From: Cephalotrichum gorgonifer
Lineage: Eukaryota > Ascomycota > Sordariomycetes > Microascales > Microascaceae
DNA length: 64,000 nucleotides
NCBI GenBank assembly: GCA_900312665.1
Contig: ONZQ02000005.1
Coordinates: 418,128 to 482,127, forward strand
Direction of reading: 5' to 3'
Position numbers and translations under genes: made by a program. Positions 11,728-25,600 of the stretch are shown here, one piece after another (within the stretch, counting starts at the first letter, position 1; each line of letters begins with the position of its first letter). The notes beneath the pieces are model-generated. The model saw only the letters and a list, made by a program, of their open reading frames with translations, ran no database searches and was not told where the DNA came from.

Positions 11728-12672
11728 GCTCATGAACAGACATATGTAGGCATGGGCAAGTTCAGGGCAGGGCTTCGAGTATGGCCGGTGGACGTGCTTA
11801 ACAGAGAGGGCATGCATGCTACCTGTCGGTGTTTTCTTTTCTTTCTTTCTTTATGGAGTTTGATTTTTCCCCAGCATAGCGGTAGGGTAAAAAGGATGAA
11901 AGAGAAAAATAGAGGTCGGTTTCAAATGTAGCGTGTGGTATCCGATAGGGCGTCTCATTAATTATTGTTGGAGCTTGGATTTCTCTTGTGGTGAGGAAAG
12001 CAGTGGGAAATAACCCAAAAAATTGGTTTTTAGAACTCTCCGTCATATAATTCCGGGTTGGTGTTGTGATGAGGGTTCAAGTAATCGTACCATCAAATGT
12101 CCCCGGGACACTCGGACTTGCGTATCTTCTCACCACGGCCGTTTCCACTCCTTATAGCAAGAAATCAGCCTATAGATACGCTAGTGTCACTGGCCTATAT
12201 ATGGTTGTCCTTGGTGAGTGTTGCAGGTTGATATATAAACCTAAGTGCTAATAGAAAAATCCCGTATAATAATAAGGTTCGATTAGCATATGTTTAGAGG
12301 TCCATTGTAGTGTCAGGTTACCTATGTAGTCCAGACTATTACCAACATAGCTCACCAATATACAGTACCCTGGCTCGGCGCCTGAGCTTTGACCATCTAA
12401 GCCGGTTCAGGCAATTGGGTGTGCTTCCTAGCAGTGAAGAGGAGAGGCCGGGCCAGGTCGTGTTGTTGCCACTTGCAGCGGCATAGGTTGGATTTCACGG
12501 GAATTTAGAATACAGGCCACGGGAGCTTTTTATTGGATTTCTAACTGGTTACAGATAAAACTTTAATAAATATCTATTTGGTTTTAAAAGTAATACCGAC
12601 CAGCCACGCCGTCACACAATGGGATTCGAGGCATGCCACATCGAAGAAGCCTACCAGATCATGCCCGTCTCT
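11728..12672. other. Convergent intergenic region
   Basis: About 945 bases between the 3' ends of the orphan gene and the MFS carrier gene. It is AT-rich near 11820-11890 and 12480-12600, with no supported gene or repeat. Confidence 0.5.
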
Positions 12673-14654
12673 TTAGTAACTATACCTGAACTTCTTGTTC
12701 TGGCGATCCGTCATGCCAGCCCACGCCTCCTGGGAGAGGTACTCGTCCTCATTGGCGTTGACAGCGCCGCGCTTCTTGTTCTGCCAGTAGTAGTAGCCGA
12801 AGAGGCATACGGTCGTGAAGGCGCAGCCGGCCTGGGTGCCCATAACGGCGAGTTTGGCGGGGCGGTATCCAGGAGCGTCGCGAGCCTGGAAGGTCTGCGG
12901 GCCGATGATGTTGCCGATGGAGAAGGAGCCGCTGAGAACGGCGGCGGCGAAAGCACGCTTGGTCGCGCCGCCGAAGTTTGCGGCGGTCCACTGACATGCA
13001 CAGTTAGAAAGAGAACAGTCTTGGTGGATATTGCGTAATGGGGTAAAGGCAACTCTTACGTTGTAGAAGACGGCTAGAGGCGCGACAACGGCGTTGACGA
13101 GGTAGATACCAGCCAGGACACCAGCCTTGTTGGTGGAGGGGAGGAAGGACATCAGAGCGCCCCCGATAATTCTGTAAACCACCATGTTAGGATTGTGCTT
13201 CCTTCTCCTGCCAAGGTGCCGATTCAGAGGGGAGGATGGACAACATACGCAGGGATAATGCAGGCGATGATCCAGATCCAGCGGTTGGATTGCTTACGGA
13301 TGGCAAAGCCGACAAACAAAGTGAAGAAGATGCTCACGGCGCCCGAGGGCATGTTCATGAGCGCAGCCCTCTTCGGGTTGAGGATGATGCCCCTGATAAG
13401 GGTGGCGGAGTAGGTAGTGACAACACCGCTAGAAACGGACAGCTAGAAAAAGGACGTTATTAGCAGACAAAATTCAACAATCCACAGGGCGTATTCTTAC
13501 CAAGACAACGGAGAGGAGGAGGAGGTACAGCTGCGGATCGAGCAACGCTTCCGCAATCTCCGACCACCGGAACTTGCGGTTCTGAATACCAGTCTGGTTG
13601 ACACTGACATGCTTGAGCAGCACGACTTTCTCCCTCTCACTCAACCACGGTGCCTTCATAGGCGTATCAGGGAGCAGGAAGAAGGTCCACAGGCCGATGC
13701 AGACGGTGACGCACCCGAGCACTACGAACATGACCCTCCACCCGGAGAGCTGGGCGGTGGGCGAGATATGCTGGAAGCCGTACGAGATGGCACCACCGAG
13801 AATCTGGCCGAGGCCGAGGCCGAGATACCAGAAGGAGAAACGCGGGGCGGCCTCAGACTTGGTGTACCACTGGCTGCTGATCAGCATCAGCGAGGGGGCG
13901 ATGGTGGCCTCGAAGATACCGAGGAAGATGCGAGACACTAGGAGAGACGCGTAGCCAGTAGCGGCAGCTCCGCAGGCTGTGGCAACGCCCCATAGTATCA
14001 CATTGGCTCCGAGCCACTTGGCCGCGGGAACCTTCTGCAAGAAGTAGGCTGATGGGTAGACGTTGTTAGTAATGGATGTGATTTATGGTCTATGGAGAAA
14101 GGCCACGCTCTTCCAACATAGCCAGATGCGGCAACATGGGACGGGGAATATAGACGGAGTTTACATACTGTTGGGGATCTCGAAGACAAGTAGGGCCACG
14201 AAGAGGAAGGTCGCAACGTTGGAGAAGTCATTGCCCTGGAGCTTTAGCTCCGCGTGGATGCCCATAACAGCGGCATACTGTGGTGATCGACAAGTTAGTA
14301 TCACGGGACGAGGGCATCGTACACCCGCAGATCGCTGCCGATCTAGGGTAAGGGGGTGTGAATCGGGGGATCGAGGTAGAGATGCGGGAGATGCGGGTCA
14401 TCACTCACGTTCAGTATAACCTTGTCAAGGAACTGCATGGTATAGCAGCAGAACATGATCGGCACGATATGCCAATCGATCTTGCGCCGAAGACGCTTCA
14501 ACTCCGCTTCGGACGCATGCACGTCCTCCACGCCGCGATTGGCGTCTAGGAAGTCCCACGCGGCGTCAATGTTGGAGGCAGGCGGGTGCTCCCCGCTGCT
14601 CGAGGAGCCGGGCACCTGGGCTTCCTTCAGGCTGCCCTCTTTGGTATCTGACAT
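12673..14654 (-). CDS. MFS carrier, allantoate permease (Dal5) family
   Basis: Plasma-membrane carrier of the anion:cation symporter family, which moves organic anions such as allantoate, nicotinate or other carboxylates. Six exons on the minus strand: 14654-14409, 14277-14169, 14048-13501, 13442-13249, 13171-13060 and 12990-12673. All junctions keep frame, giving 508 aa. The cytosolic N-terminus ends in LRRKIDWHIVPIMF, a Dal5-family hallmark, and is followed by FLDKVILNYAAVMGI, NTYFLQKVPAAKWLG, GIFEATIAPSLMLISSQWY and SFWYLGLGLGQILGG. Helices continue to GCAFTTVCLFGYYYW, with a polar tail, so twelve membrane segments are expected. The nearest neighbours are unrelated. Substrate cannot be told. 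Confidence 0.92.
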
Positions 14655-17600
14655 CTTGGCTCGGTCGTCTCTTTTTTTTTTGGTTTCTTGGGTTGGGAGT
14701 GCCGATATGTGATGGCAAGTCGAGGTCCCGGCGCAAGGCAACCCGCGTTGGAGTGTTTGGGTCTTGAGATATTAAAAAGTGGGGGGTGAAGGAAAGGGGG
14801 AAGCTGCTGACGGGATGGTGTGCGAAACTCTATGGTTCGCGTTTTTACGGATGGTTTACAGCACCCAAAGAAAGAGAAAAAAAAGAAGTAAAGAACACAA
14901 GACTCTCAAAGGGGGCGGTCAAGGTCGTATGGGGATGGAAGGGTCGGAAAGCGGGGAGAAATAGGAAAGACAAAAAAATTTATAATGGAGAATGGTTCTC
15001 GGGTGAAGGAACGACTGGGCCACGCGGGAAACCTGCAAGCGAGCTGCAGCCGGGGTGTGTGGAACCAAGGAAGCCAAAAACGCGGGAAGGTGCGAGGAAC
15101 CAGAGACATGTGAAACGAGTACTTGTATTACGCCGTTGGTGGAAAACCAATATTACAAGGGGGGATGATGGAAAGGAGGGAAGGGAAAGAGTGGCACACT
15201 ACGGCGTACGGAGTACTCCAAATGAATAATATGCCGGGAAATATTAATCGGACCCCTGGAGGCTCTGGTATCGAGAAGAGAGTACTCGTACCCGCATACA
15301 TTTGGATTTAATACCTCGCATCTGTTACATTGAGCGTGCTCGGGGGAACTACGAACATCTGCATGTATGTATGACCCAATAGCCTTGGCGACAGTCAAGA
15401 ACGAGATTATCATAGGTGACGGGTGCCTGTGGGATCCTGTACTCGCGCGCGGTATACAAGTGTCTGGCTGTGTGCCAGAGGAGGTATCCCCCAAGTGGGC
15501 ATCGCTGGGGAACATACAGATGAGTATTTAGTTACGGCGAGATTGATTCCAAGTCCAAGAAAGGCTTTTGCTCCCACGAATCGCCTAAGTATAGGTACAA
15601 GTACGCGGTAACTTGCCTCCATTCAAAAAGGGAAAAAGGGGGGGTCTTCTCCTCCCATGCTTAACCTCGAAACCTTGCTGTGTCGTTGCTTTCCTCCTGG
15701 ACAAGACTCCACCCGCTTCCACCACCTTAGCCTAGGGTATGAATAACGGCCGGTTCCCGGGGACCAAAGCCACAAACACGAGCGGTTGTACTTGCCCCTC
15801 CTCCAATGGATGGCCCCTGCCGATCTGCAAAGCCTGCCGGGGAGATTGAGCCGGTCGAGACACTAGGTATTCCTGGAGCTTGGCTTATCCGAGGCATTCT
15901 TTGCAGGGGTGCACCCGGGAGGTAGCTTAGAGGGATCTTATGAAGACGGGCGAATTTTCTCATCTCCCCCCACCAGACCGGGGAGGACAAGTGCTTCTCG
16001 TGCCATTGGCCTATCATCAGTCGCCATTCTCGTATACCTCCCGCCACTTCGACATAACGTGTAGGATTCAAAGGGTACATACTGTGTCACTCAACAGGGG
16101 ACACTCCCACACAAAAGCCCCGGAGGAAGGTTAAGGCTCGCGCTATACTAGGGGCCGCAGGCCTAGCTTCGAAACTTGCGGCTGCGCTTCGTGTTTATGC
16201 CGAGAAGGAACACTTGTCATTGCGACGTAACACTAAAACTACCTCACCGGTGTGGAGGAGTAGTTACATTCGACACCAGAAGGTCCCAGGAGAAATTTTC
16301 TACGCGCTAATACAGACTGATGGCGCGCGCATCAATTACCGACTCACACACACAAGTACAGTACAGAAAGATGTGCGATGCCGCCTCTGATAAGAGCGAC
16401 CGAGCCAGCGGAGATCAGGTCCGCCAAGCGAATGCGCTAATGTCGCTGTGCGCCATTAAAACGCCTCCTCCAGTTCCACCCCCGCCTTCACATCGTTGGG
16501 ATCGGCAAGCCATTGTACAAATCGGGAGCGCCACGACGCACCCGTCGGAAGAACGGTTCATGGGAGGCTGGATACAAGTAGCCATGTCCGACATGGATGT
16601 ATAAGTACTCCGTACTTGCATGTAGCTGTCGGCCTGTGGCAGGAGTACTTTAAAGATGTGCTTGTAGATCATGCTTGCTCAATCATCCTCGTTCGCAAAA
16701 CAGGTAATACTTGCGTATGTATCTGGACATGTCGTACAGCTAGCCACATTCAGGGCGCCGACTTCTTCTCCAGGAGGTATGGTAGTGGCATGCGAGGCAC
16801 CATATGCGGGATGACGGCGGCCCATGGTAGCTCACTCTTCACGTTCAACGAGTACAAGTGATTCCCCCCACCAATTCCATCTCAGCTCCCATCGTACCCA
16901 TACAAGCCAGTTCATTCACCCCAAGCCACCTCAAGCCAACAAGCCCAGGGATTATGCCCCCGGCCAGCCGTGGGGGGTTACGTCTGCGACGCTATTCAGG
17001 GAGCATCAAATTTACTATTTCGCGTGCCAAGTATTCAATGTCCTGCAAAACCATTTTAATGTCGCCTAGTTACAAGGAAGAGGAGAGTGCCGCATATAGA
17101 GTGGGGCTCTATACTCACTCCAGATGTGCCAGTCGCGAATATACCCCTCCGACCCTCCCCTCCACCTAGGCGGCCCCTGAGGCCCGGCAGCCCCTCCTAT
17201 TGGGCCGCCAGGCGAGTTTCCATTCGGAGACCTCTCCGAACATATTTTCGTTGACTAGGATCTCCTTCCCTTAGTGTCAGGGGTGGTGCCGTTACTGGGG
17301 GGCGGCGAAGCGAAGAAGAACAAAGGGCTCCGCCTCGTCACCAAAAGTTGTTCCGTGTCACACCCAGGGTCCCCCAATCTGCCCTCCTCGCTACCTGTCC
17401 CCCTCCGTCTCCATAATTGCTTTTAATGGTCCGACTCTGGCTTGGTCCAATCGACCGTCTGCCTACCACCTCCTGACCTCGTACCTAGATCCTGGTTTGC
17501 ATTCCTGCGTATTATAGCGGTTTAGTGGATGAGACAAGTCTCTCCCGGTGGACAGGTTTGGCCAACCGATGAAACATGGGAGGGGAGGAGCAATCAGAGA

Positions 17601-18240
17601 GCTCAGCACCCTTGCTCACACGTCTTCTTCGTATTTTCCAAGACAGTTTTGCCCCGAGAGGTGATTTAGGTGATGAACCCGTCCGGTAGATGCTCTTTCG
17701 AGAAGAACGGGTGATCATATCGGCATTGTAACTGAATAGGAGACTGTACTATTGCTCCAATACGTACTCCACACAAGTATTACAAGTAAACGTTACTTCC
17801 TCCCGCAATGCCCTGCCGCAGACCTTGAGATCGTCCTCAATTCCTCCGAGGTGATTTTACTTTTTTCCCGCTCTGCTTCTGCGACACGTCTAGTTGAGCT
17901 AGACCTTTCTTCTTTCAGCTTTTAGATTTAGAAAGAGGCCATCCTCTCTTCTCCACTCTCATATCATTATCCCTACCTCTCCCACATCACCGCCGCCGCA
18001 TCCCCTTGCCCCCCGCAAACTGGTCGGAACAAGCCGAGGGCCGCCGTTTGCAGATCGGACCCCCCCGGAAGCCGTTAAACAGCCACCTATACAACATAGC
18101 GTGTTGAGATCTCCCCCAGCAGAGGAGCCCCGCTCCGAATTTTCAGGCGGGGGCCGGCCTCCCCAGCGCAATACTCTTTCATCTCCAGCTCCCGCAGACA
18201 CCCTCCTCCCATATCGGCTCCTTGAGCTCGCACATACACC
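14655..18240. other. Long gene-free region
   Basis: About 3.6 kb without a supported gene. The first 500 bases form the upstream region of the MFS carrier and include long purine runs. Words of the type TACTTGTA/TACAAGTA and TACTCCGTA recur (for example 15120, 15596, 16607). The last 380 bases, rich in CT, are the likely promoter and leader of the SAT4/PTH11-like gene. Confidence 0.5.
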
Positions 18241-19688
18241 ATGGTTTGGGTCGCGAACGCAACGGCCGAGGTAGACGCCATATCACAATGGCGCACCATC
18301 GTCGCCGTCTGTGTTATTCTCAGCTTCCTCGCCAGTGTGATCGTCGGGATGAGGTTGTGGATACGCGCTAGAGCTCGCGGAATGGCAGCGGACGATTGGA
18401 TGGCAACGCTTTCTCTGGTCTTTGCCATCGCCTATTCCGTTATCTGTATCATTCGTGAGTATCCGTCTCGACCCTCCCGTCCACAATGTCTTCAATGGGC
18501 GTTCATATCATTCGAGGCTATGTCCCCTTGTGGATAAGAGGGCGAATTAGACTAACGCCCATTTTCTCCTGACAGAGACGAAATACGGCCTCGGGCTACC
18601 CTTAGCACTTCGGCCAAAAGCGAACTCGGTAATCTTCACCCGCGTAAACTACTCTGGGAGACCAATCTACCAGATCGGGATCAGCTTCTTCAAGATCGCG
18701 CTCCTCATCAGCTACCTACGCCTCTTCGAGGGCACCAACCAGCGCATGTACCGCCGCGTAGTCTGGGGTGCCATCATCCTCATATTCCTCTCACACCTGG
18801 GCTGCACGTTCGCGCTCGTCTTCGCCTGCACACCGGTATGCTTCAGCCCCTCGTAACCCTCGCCATCTAGAACACACGGAAACTAACGCAATCGTTCTCA
18901 AGGTCCAAAAATCATGGAACCCCGGCATGGACGGCAAGTGCCTGGCCCCGGGACCATCATTCACGGGCTATGCAGTCGTCACAATCGTCTCTGATATCAT
19001 TGTCGCCCTTATTCCGATCCCGGTCCTCCTGAAGCTCAACGTGAGCCGCAGCAAAAAGATTGGCCTCATCGTCATTTTCTTGCTAGGTCTATTCACGACG
19101 GTAGGCTCGGTCATGCGGTACCTCTCAATCGACCAGATCCAAAATGGCGACGGAAACTCCACCAATCTCGTGCTTTGGGGCGTTATCGAGTTCAATGTGG
19201 GCGTAAGTGAACCTGTCCCTTCCCACAGAACCGTGGCCCCCACCCGCCGACATGAACTACACTACATTCCTAACTTGGACTAACACGGGTGTCTCCAGAA
19301 CATGGTCTCTTCACTCCCCTTCCTGGCTCCCGTCTTCCTCCGCAAGGCGAAGGAATACCGCAGCAAGAAGTCCCGCGGCTACGGCTCCTCCGGACGCTCC
19401 CACGGCCACGGAAAGGGCAGCCAGGGCTACAAGCTGAGCAGCGTCAGCAAGAGCAACGACGCGCACTTGAATTCCTCGCGCACAAAGGGCACCACCACCG
19501 CCTCCGCCTACGCCACGGCCACCGGCGTGGAGAGCGACAAGCACAGCCACAGCGGGAGCGAGGAGGATATCCTGGCCACCCGAGGAAGCCAAGATTACAT
19601 TATCCAGCAGCCCGATAATGTGATTATGAAGTCGGTTTCATACAGCGTGCGGGTTGACCACGAGCGGGGCGACAGGTCCTACGCATGA
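18241..19688 (+). CDS. SAT4/PTH11-type seven-helix membrane protein
   Basis: Integral membrane protein of the fungal rhodopsin-like/SAT4 group (PF20684), which includes PTH11-like putative G-protein-coupled receptors. Four exons (18241-18454, 18576-18835, 18903-19202, 19299-19688) give 387 aa. Helices can be seen from residue 18 (TIVAVCVILSFLASVIVGM) onward. The family words ADDWMA, YSGRPIYQIGISFFKIALL, SDIIVALIPIPVL and SRSKKIGLIVIFLLG are intact, and about seven segments fit. No CFEM domain precedes them, so it is not the CFEM-containing PTH11 subclass. The cytosolic tail (about 110 aa) is Ser/Gly/His/Lys-rich and probably disordered. An FAD monooxygenase lies convergently downstream; no functional link is evident. 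Confidence 0.9.
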
Positions 19689-20664
19689 TTGCTGGGGAAA
19701 TTAGGGCTTGGTGTGAAAGCTACTTGTATGCTGTGATGATTCTGTACACCCATGGATTTTTTTTTTCAGGATGGATCTTGTCTTTGTTTCTAGGTTCTAA
19801 ATTTCGAGTCTCTGAGCGGGTTTACTTTCGCGAGCAAAATGAAGTCGTTATTCTACAACGGAGCAAATCATCCCGTACGGGTTACAACAACAGACTTCTG
19901 TGGAAATCTCAGTGACGTATTTTCGCAAGGTACGGGTGTTACACTCCCCACCCCTTGTCAGCTGCAGGCGAGAAATTTGGGACCCATAAGTTATCACGGT
20001 GCGGGCGGGTTGGGCGGAGATTCTTCATTCCAGGCCGAGAATAGGACCGTGCGGTGAAGGAAGTCGTCTCCGACCTTCTAGAAGTAGAACCGAGTAACGG
20101 TGACGATCGCAGTGACCCGGTTCCCGATGTGGAGGTGATCAGCGCCTATCGGCGGGAATCCGGGAAGACGGGAGCTGATTGAATCGGAAGGGACGGACTC
20201 GTATGGTGCGGCTGGGAGTATCATCTACTTCTCAGTCTTCTTCTGTCCTCCGCTGTAGACCATAGAGGTGGAGAGACTTAAGGTGATCTCGCTTGTTCGC
20301 ACATATATTTCCCCGGAACGTTCCGTGTATAAGTTGCATTTACTATAGATAATCCCACTTTTATGAAGTGAGCTTTCTGTACGTGGGAATAAACCTCGGG
20401 CTAATTTTCCTAGGTGGCATTTTCGGAAATAGGCGAAAGTCGCTAGTTAGCGGGGTAAATACATCTAACCGCGAGACCAAGACCAAGCCTAGCCAAAGCT
20501 GAACTGCATTGTGTTTTATGGCTGCTGTCTCCACCCTCGCTAATAAGAACAATAGCCTGAAAAGAAGACCAGGGGGGCGGAAATGAAATCGAAGGCCGGA
20601 ACGAAGAATGAAAACAAAGCAAACATAAAGACGACAAACAATAGAAGGCTGCCGCTCGCTTAAA
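19689..20664. other. Convergent intergenic region
   Basis: Just under 1 kb between the 3' ends of the membrane-protein and monooxygenase genes. No gene, repeat or RNA signal is recognised. Confidence 0.5.
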
Positions 20665-22643
20665 CTAGCAGTCATACTCGATATCCAACTTCATCGCCCG
20701 CCTCGTCAGCAGCGGGCTCTTCTCGTCGATTCTCCCCCACTCGTGCGCGTCCAGGCACGCCCTCCTCGCGGCCAGGACCCCGGGCCGCGACCGGTCCACC
20801 ACGGCATCCTCGTACTTGTCCAGTGCGTCGCGCAGGTCGCCGGTACTAGCGTCGGGCTGAAGGAGGACGTCCGCCACACTTCGGGCGAAGTCCTGGACGT
20901 CGACAATCGCGTGATTGGCACCTTCGCCGCGGTCTGCGTCAGGAGATTGTCAGCTGCTTTCGGTTCAAGACTTCGCTGTCTCTGGACGCGATTCTGTTGG
21001 TGGTTATCGCCAAATGCAGGGGTGGTTTCAAACGGTGTCCAATAATAATTTCCGAAGAAGCAAGGAGGCCAATATCGCGTGAGACATGCCGTTTTTCGTT
21101 CCTAGGGCTGAAAACAATAGTGAGTTTGTGGGCCTCACTTACACATTGTCATCTGGTGCATCGCGTCGCCCATCAGGACCACCCTCCCGGAGCTTCTCAG
21201 CCCCTTGGGCGGCACGCAGTCGTACATCTCCAGCGTCTTGATCTCAGTCGCGCCCCTGACGCCCAGCGCCATGCCCCGGAATGGCTCGGCCCAGGTCTGG
21301 GCGAAGGTGCGGAGGAGCTCCACGCGGCCCGCATTGGTGGCGGGGAACTCGATCGGCTCGGGGCTGCCGAAAAACCCCGGACGCGAGGGCCATGAGACCA
21401 CCAGCTGGCAGCTGTATTTCCGGGGTGGGGCGGGCCTCTTCTTCGCTTTGCCTTTCGCGTTGGTCTTAGTGCGGCGCTTGTGGTTCTTGGGGGCGTCAAG
21501 GACTGGGGTTTGTGGCTGTTAGTGTCTCGTGGTGGATAGATTTCCAGGGGGCAGAGGTTCTGGTGGGGGAGGGCCGCGCTGTGCAGGGCGCTTTTTTGAG
21601 TTGACGAGGGGGCCATGGCATGACAGGGTACAGGGTCTCTCGGAGACGGCACGGAGGGGGCCCATCCGGGTTGGTCCCCGGAAGTATCCAAAACCAGAAA
21701 AAAAAACTCCGTTCATCCGGGACCGGCTGGCTACCGACCGAAATGAGGAAGAATTGAAACAGGGACCAGGGATCGTGAAAAAAAAAAAACTCACCACTAA
21801 AATACATAAAGGTGTCATTCTCGGAGGCGGCCGCCTGCATGAAGAACGGGTCCATGGCATGGATGGGCTTCATTTCCTGCGGCGAATACTCCACCCGCAG
21901 ACCCATGGTTCTGACCGGTAGCTTGTAGCGCTCGAGGTCGGGGAAGAGCGCCCGGCGGACGCGCGACTGGCCGCCGTCGCAGGCGACGAGGAGGCATCCC
22001 TTGGCCTGGGTGCCGTCCTCGAAGGTTACGGTGACGGAGTCTTCTGTCAGGGTGTAAGAGCTGAATGATTTGGACCACTAATTAAGAGTTGAGCGCGTTT
22101 TTAGTATGACACAAACGGTGGAGATTGTTAGTGAGTGCGTGCGGGGTGAGAATGAATGGACACCGATTCGCGCCGAGGCTGTCGGTCAGTCCGGACCAGG
22201 GGGCGGGTGGGGTGAGTAGAGAAATGTTTCCAAGAGATTAGAAAATCAAGACACACCTCGATATGAACATCAGTAGCAAGCAGTTTCCTCAACCTCCCCC
22301 TCGTGACCCGGATCCTCTCCGAGTGGGGAGCCTTTGGTGTCGCTGCTTTCAACTCCCCAGTGCTAAGGTCGTAAAAAGGAAACCTCGAGCTCTCGCCCCT
22401 GTCGACGGCCCCCCGGTCAACGTACGCCTCCGGAAGCCTCTCGTAAAGCGCAGCCGGAAGGAGACTCTGGAGGTCAGGAAGGGACCAGTGGAGGGTCAGA
22501 CCCCAACCGATGCCGCGGGTGGTCAGGTTGCTATCGCGCTCGAAGAGGCGGTAGGGGATACCGCGCTTCTTCAGGTACTGGGCAAGCACGAGGCCGCTGA
22601 CACCGGCACCGACAATGAGGACGGGGGACTTCGGGGTCGCCAT
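20665..22643 (-). CDS. FAD-dependent monooxygenase
   Basis: Group A flavin hydroxylase. Four exons on the minus strand (22643-22257, 22077-21795, 21502-21143, 20933-20665) give 432 aa; the third intron boundary pair encloses a long 292-base intron. The N-terminus has LIVGAGVSGLVLAQYL (GxGxxG) and a strand ending in LFERD. Exon 2 contains LLVACDGGQSRVRR, the DG motif, and exon 3 contains VVLMGDAMHQMTMYRGEGAN across the last splice, the GD motif. The central segment NHKRRTKTNAKGKAKK is an unusually basic insertion just before the strand CQLVVSWP. The branch resembles fungal hydroxylases acting on phenolics or polyketides, and no biosynthetic backbone gene is close by. Substrate unknown. Confidence 0.88.
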
Positions 22644-25600
22644 GCTTGCGTGGACCTTGGGGCGGCAGGAGGCCGGTGGCTGGTGGGGAGGGGGGAGGAA
22701 GGGCGTGTGGGAGAAGGTGGGAGGAGAAAGATTATGCGCCAGAAACAGAGCGATTTATTAGGCGTGGGTACTAATAGTCTTGGACCACCGTGGATAACTG
22801 CGACAGTCTTACAAAGAGCTATGGCTAATACGGGGGTAGATCATGTCACATCGATGACGGTTTTATTCTCAGGCGTAAGGCTTACAGCCCTGTGAAATGG
22901 AACACCGGCAGGAGTTCTGTTTGACATCTCGAAAATTCACTAGAACTGGACTATTTGGACCAGAAAACAGTTGTATGAAGCGTCAAATGCTCACGGACGA
23001 GGGCCTCAGCGAAGACTGATTTGGCCACAGAATAAATGTGGGTCAAGGAAATAACCGGATTCGGAGGAAAAGTAAGTAAAGACGCAGGAAAATATCCACT
23101 GTCAGACCACATGCCGTCCTTCAGGTGGGGAAACACGGATGTCTATGGCCATGACCCAACAGCCATGTGGATGCAAGCCAGCTTCGAACAGTCGATTCGA
23201 CGCTGACAAATGCTCGTACGGCGTTGAGGGTGTCAGCCTGTCGCTCCGCAACATGGCCACTTTGTTCGATACGAGCATGGATACAAGCCGGGCAGAACAT
23301 TCGGCGGCAGGATACCATCAGTAGCGCTCTGCGATTCGCAACAACTTACTCCACCGGGTCCGGGTCCTTGCCCCTGCTCACCATACAGCACCACCCCCAC
23401 AGAATGCTTGTTATGCCTAAACAAATCGATATTTTCAGCAGGGGTCTTCTGTCGTATCTTGACAGGGGTTTAGAGGTACATTTATCGACAGTGCGAGGGT
23501 TCTCCCCAATGTACCAATTTGTCACATATCGGACGCTAGCTCCAAAGCGGGTGCGATGCCATTATAATTGCACCACAGAAGGGTTACATTTCCAAGGACA
23601 AGGCGCATCTTCTCGTGCTTGCTTACTATGAGTACGTACAAGTGGTATTCCGCACGCGGCACGGCTTATTACGTGGCTCTTGGCCTCGATGTGGAAGCTT
23701 AGACCCCTGCTACTGGTCCAAAAAAAATCTTCGTTTGAAAAGAAGGGTGAAGAGTCTGTCCTGCTGTGTAACGGATATCGCTCGGAGAAACGCGGGCAAT
23801 TCCGATCGAGTGGTCGAGAACAGACCACTCAAACCCCTGACTCCTACCCTTGTGCTAATACGCACAAAGGACTGGAAGCTAATTCGGGCTTCGCTTGCAT
23901 GTTAACACCGAATTTATGGGGTACTGAAACTCGAAGATGGGGATCTTGACTTTGCGTCCCTTGTTGATACAGGCAGGGGCCAGGGAATAAGCATCCGGAG
24001 GAGTTTACGCCGTCCATTCGGATCACTTCCTACGTAGTACTCTATAGTAATTCTCTCTCCATAACTATAACCCCTGCTCGCTCTCATGTCCGACACAGGG
24101 GAGGGAATTCTTGCACAGAGTTATTTGGTCCTTTTGTCAACCCTACCGCACTTGGCGGCGGGCCTTGGACCCCCACATACCGATGCCGCCTCTTCTTGGC
24201 AACGTACGAGCCCATCAATGAATGGCTTGGATTCAGAAACTTCCGTCGCCTGCGGATACAAGTACAAGGATACGACGGTGAACACTACTGCAGCCTACCT
24301 TGTCTAGTCCGGACAGTGGTCCTCGTACTTGCCCTCGGCTCAATGGTGCTAGACCCGCAACAATACCCTGTTATTGTTAGTCACAGCTTGTGCTGATCCC
24401 GACAGTCTGGTTGACCTAATCTATGCAATGGAACATTCATCGGGCGTGGGTCCCAATTCGTACTTGTACCTACCTGTATGGCCTCGCGAGTTCGTGGATA
24501 AACAATCCCAGTAAATACCCCATTCCACACTGGGACCTTCCAAACACCAGTCATCTCAATCTCGAGTAATTGCAGGGTAGGATCTTTTTTTTTCTTCGCA
24601 AACAAGTATTGTTCAGGGAATGTCGGTGGCCTGCCTCATCACAGCTTCCTCTCCGTGTTTTGGTGGCGTTCGACAAATCCAAACAAGCGATTCTCGCGAA
24701 GACGCAGGCAACAGGGGACGGGCAGGCAACTCCATAACCTCGGAGTTTCGTCGTGTTCACAAAGAGGGGCTAGAATCATCTTGGACCAGGAGCCCATGCC
24801 TACTCATGTTACGCGTAGATACCATACGGAGCTATTAGTGCTGAGGCGAGGGGCAACGATTGTGCACAGACGGGCGATTGGCTGACTAAGAATAAGAAGC
24901 TTATTACTCCTGGTTGGAGGACAGCGAAGTATCTGAAGTACACAGTTGCGGGTACATACGGTGTGTACAATTTTGAGCCTTCTGTACAGTTGTACTTGAT
25001 TTGCGATAGACACCCGCAGCTGTAGGCATGTATTGCCACAGGCACCCCCACACAAGCGATCATTCCAGTGTCCTGCGGCGGTGCTGTAGTGAAAAGGGAA
25101 GGGAAGCTCGATAGGAATCCTAGCTCGATATCAATCCTTTTCTAAGCCACTTCTCAAACTAGTACGACAGCTATCATGGACCCCTGTACCACGTCGTAGG
25201 TCGTATTCGTGCGGTGGGCCATCCCTGGCGAGAGGGCTATAGAGGTCAGACCTTCGTTGGCCTTGGGTAGTTGGGGTAAGGAAATACAGTCCAAGGGGCG
25301 CGGTATGGGTGTGATCAGTAACAGCATGGGCGTGTGTCGGTTTCCTACAACGGTACACCCAGTGTCGTTTGTGGGAAGTAGTCGTACTCTCTCCATGACC
25401 ACGGAAATCGAATGTCGTTTCCCACCAGGGCGATACGAAGTACGCAAGATTATTCAAGCCCTTCGCGGAATTGGGATCCAGGCAACAAATGCGCCCCCTT
25501 TTCCCCCCTTCCTCCACACGATCCGATCTTCCCGCGCTGCCATGTGTACCTCTTGTACTTGTACAACGCCTCGATCTCGACCATGTTGAGCTCGCAGAGC

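Noticed and set aside
22263..22895. A 210-codon plus-strand frame over the start of the second monooxygenase
   Set aside because: It covers the GxGxxG exon in antisense and has no protein-like pattern.
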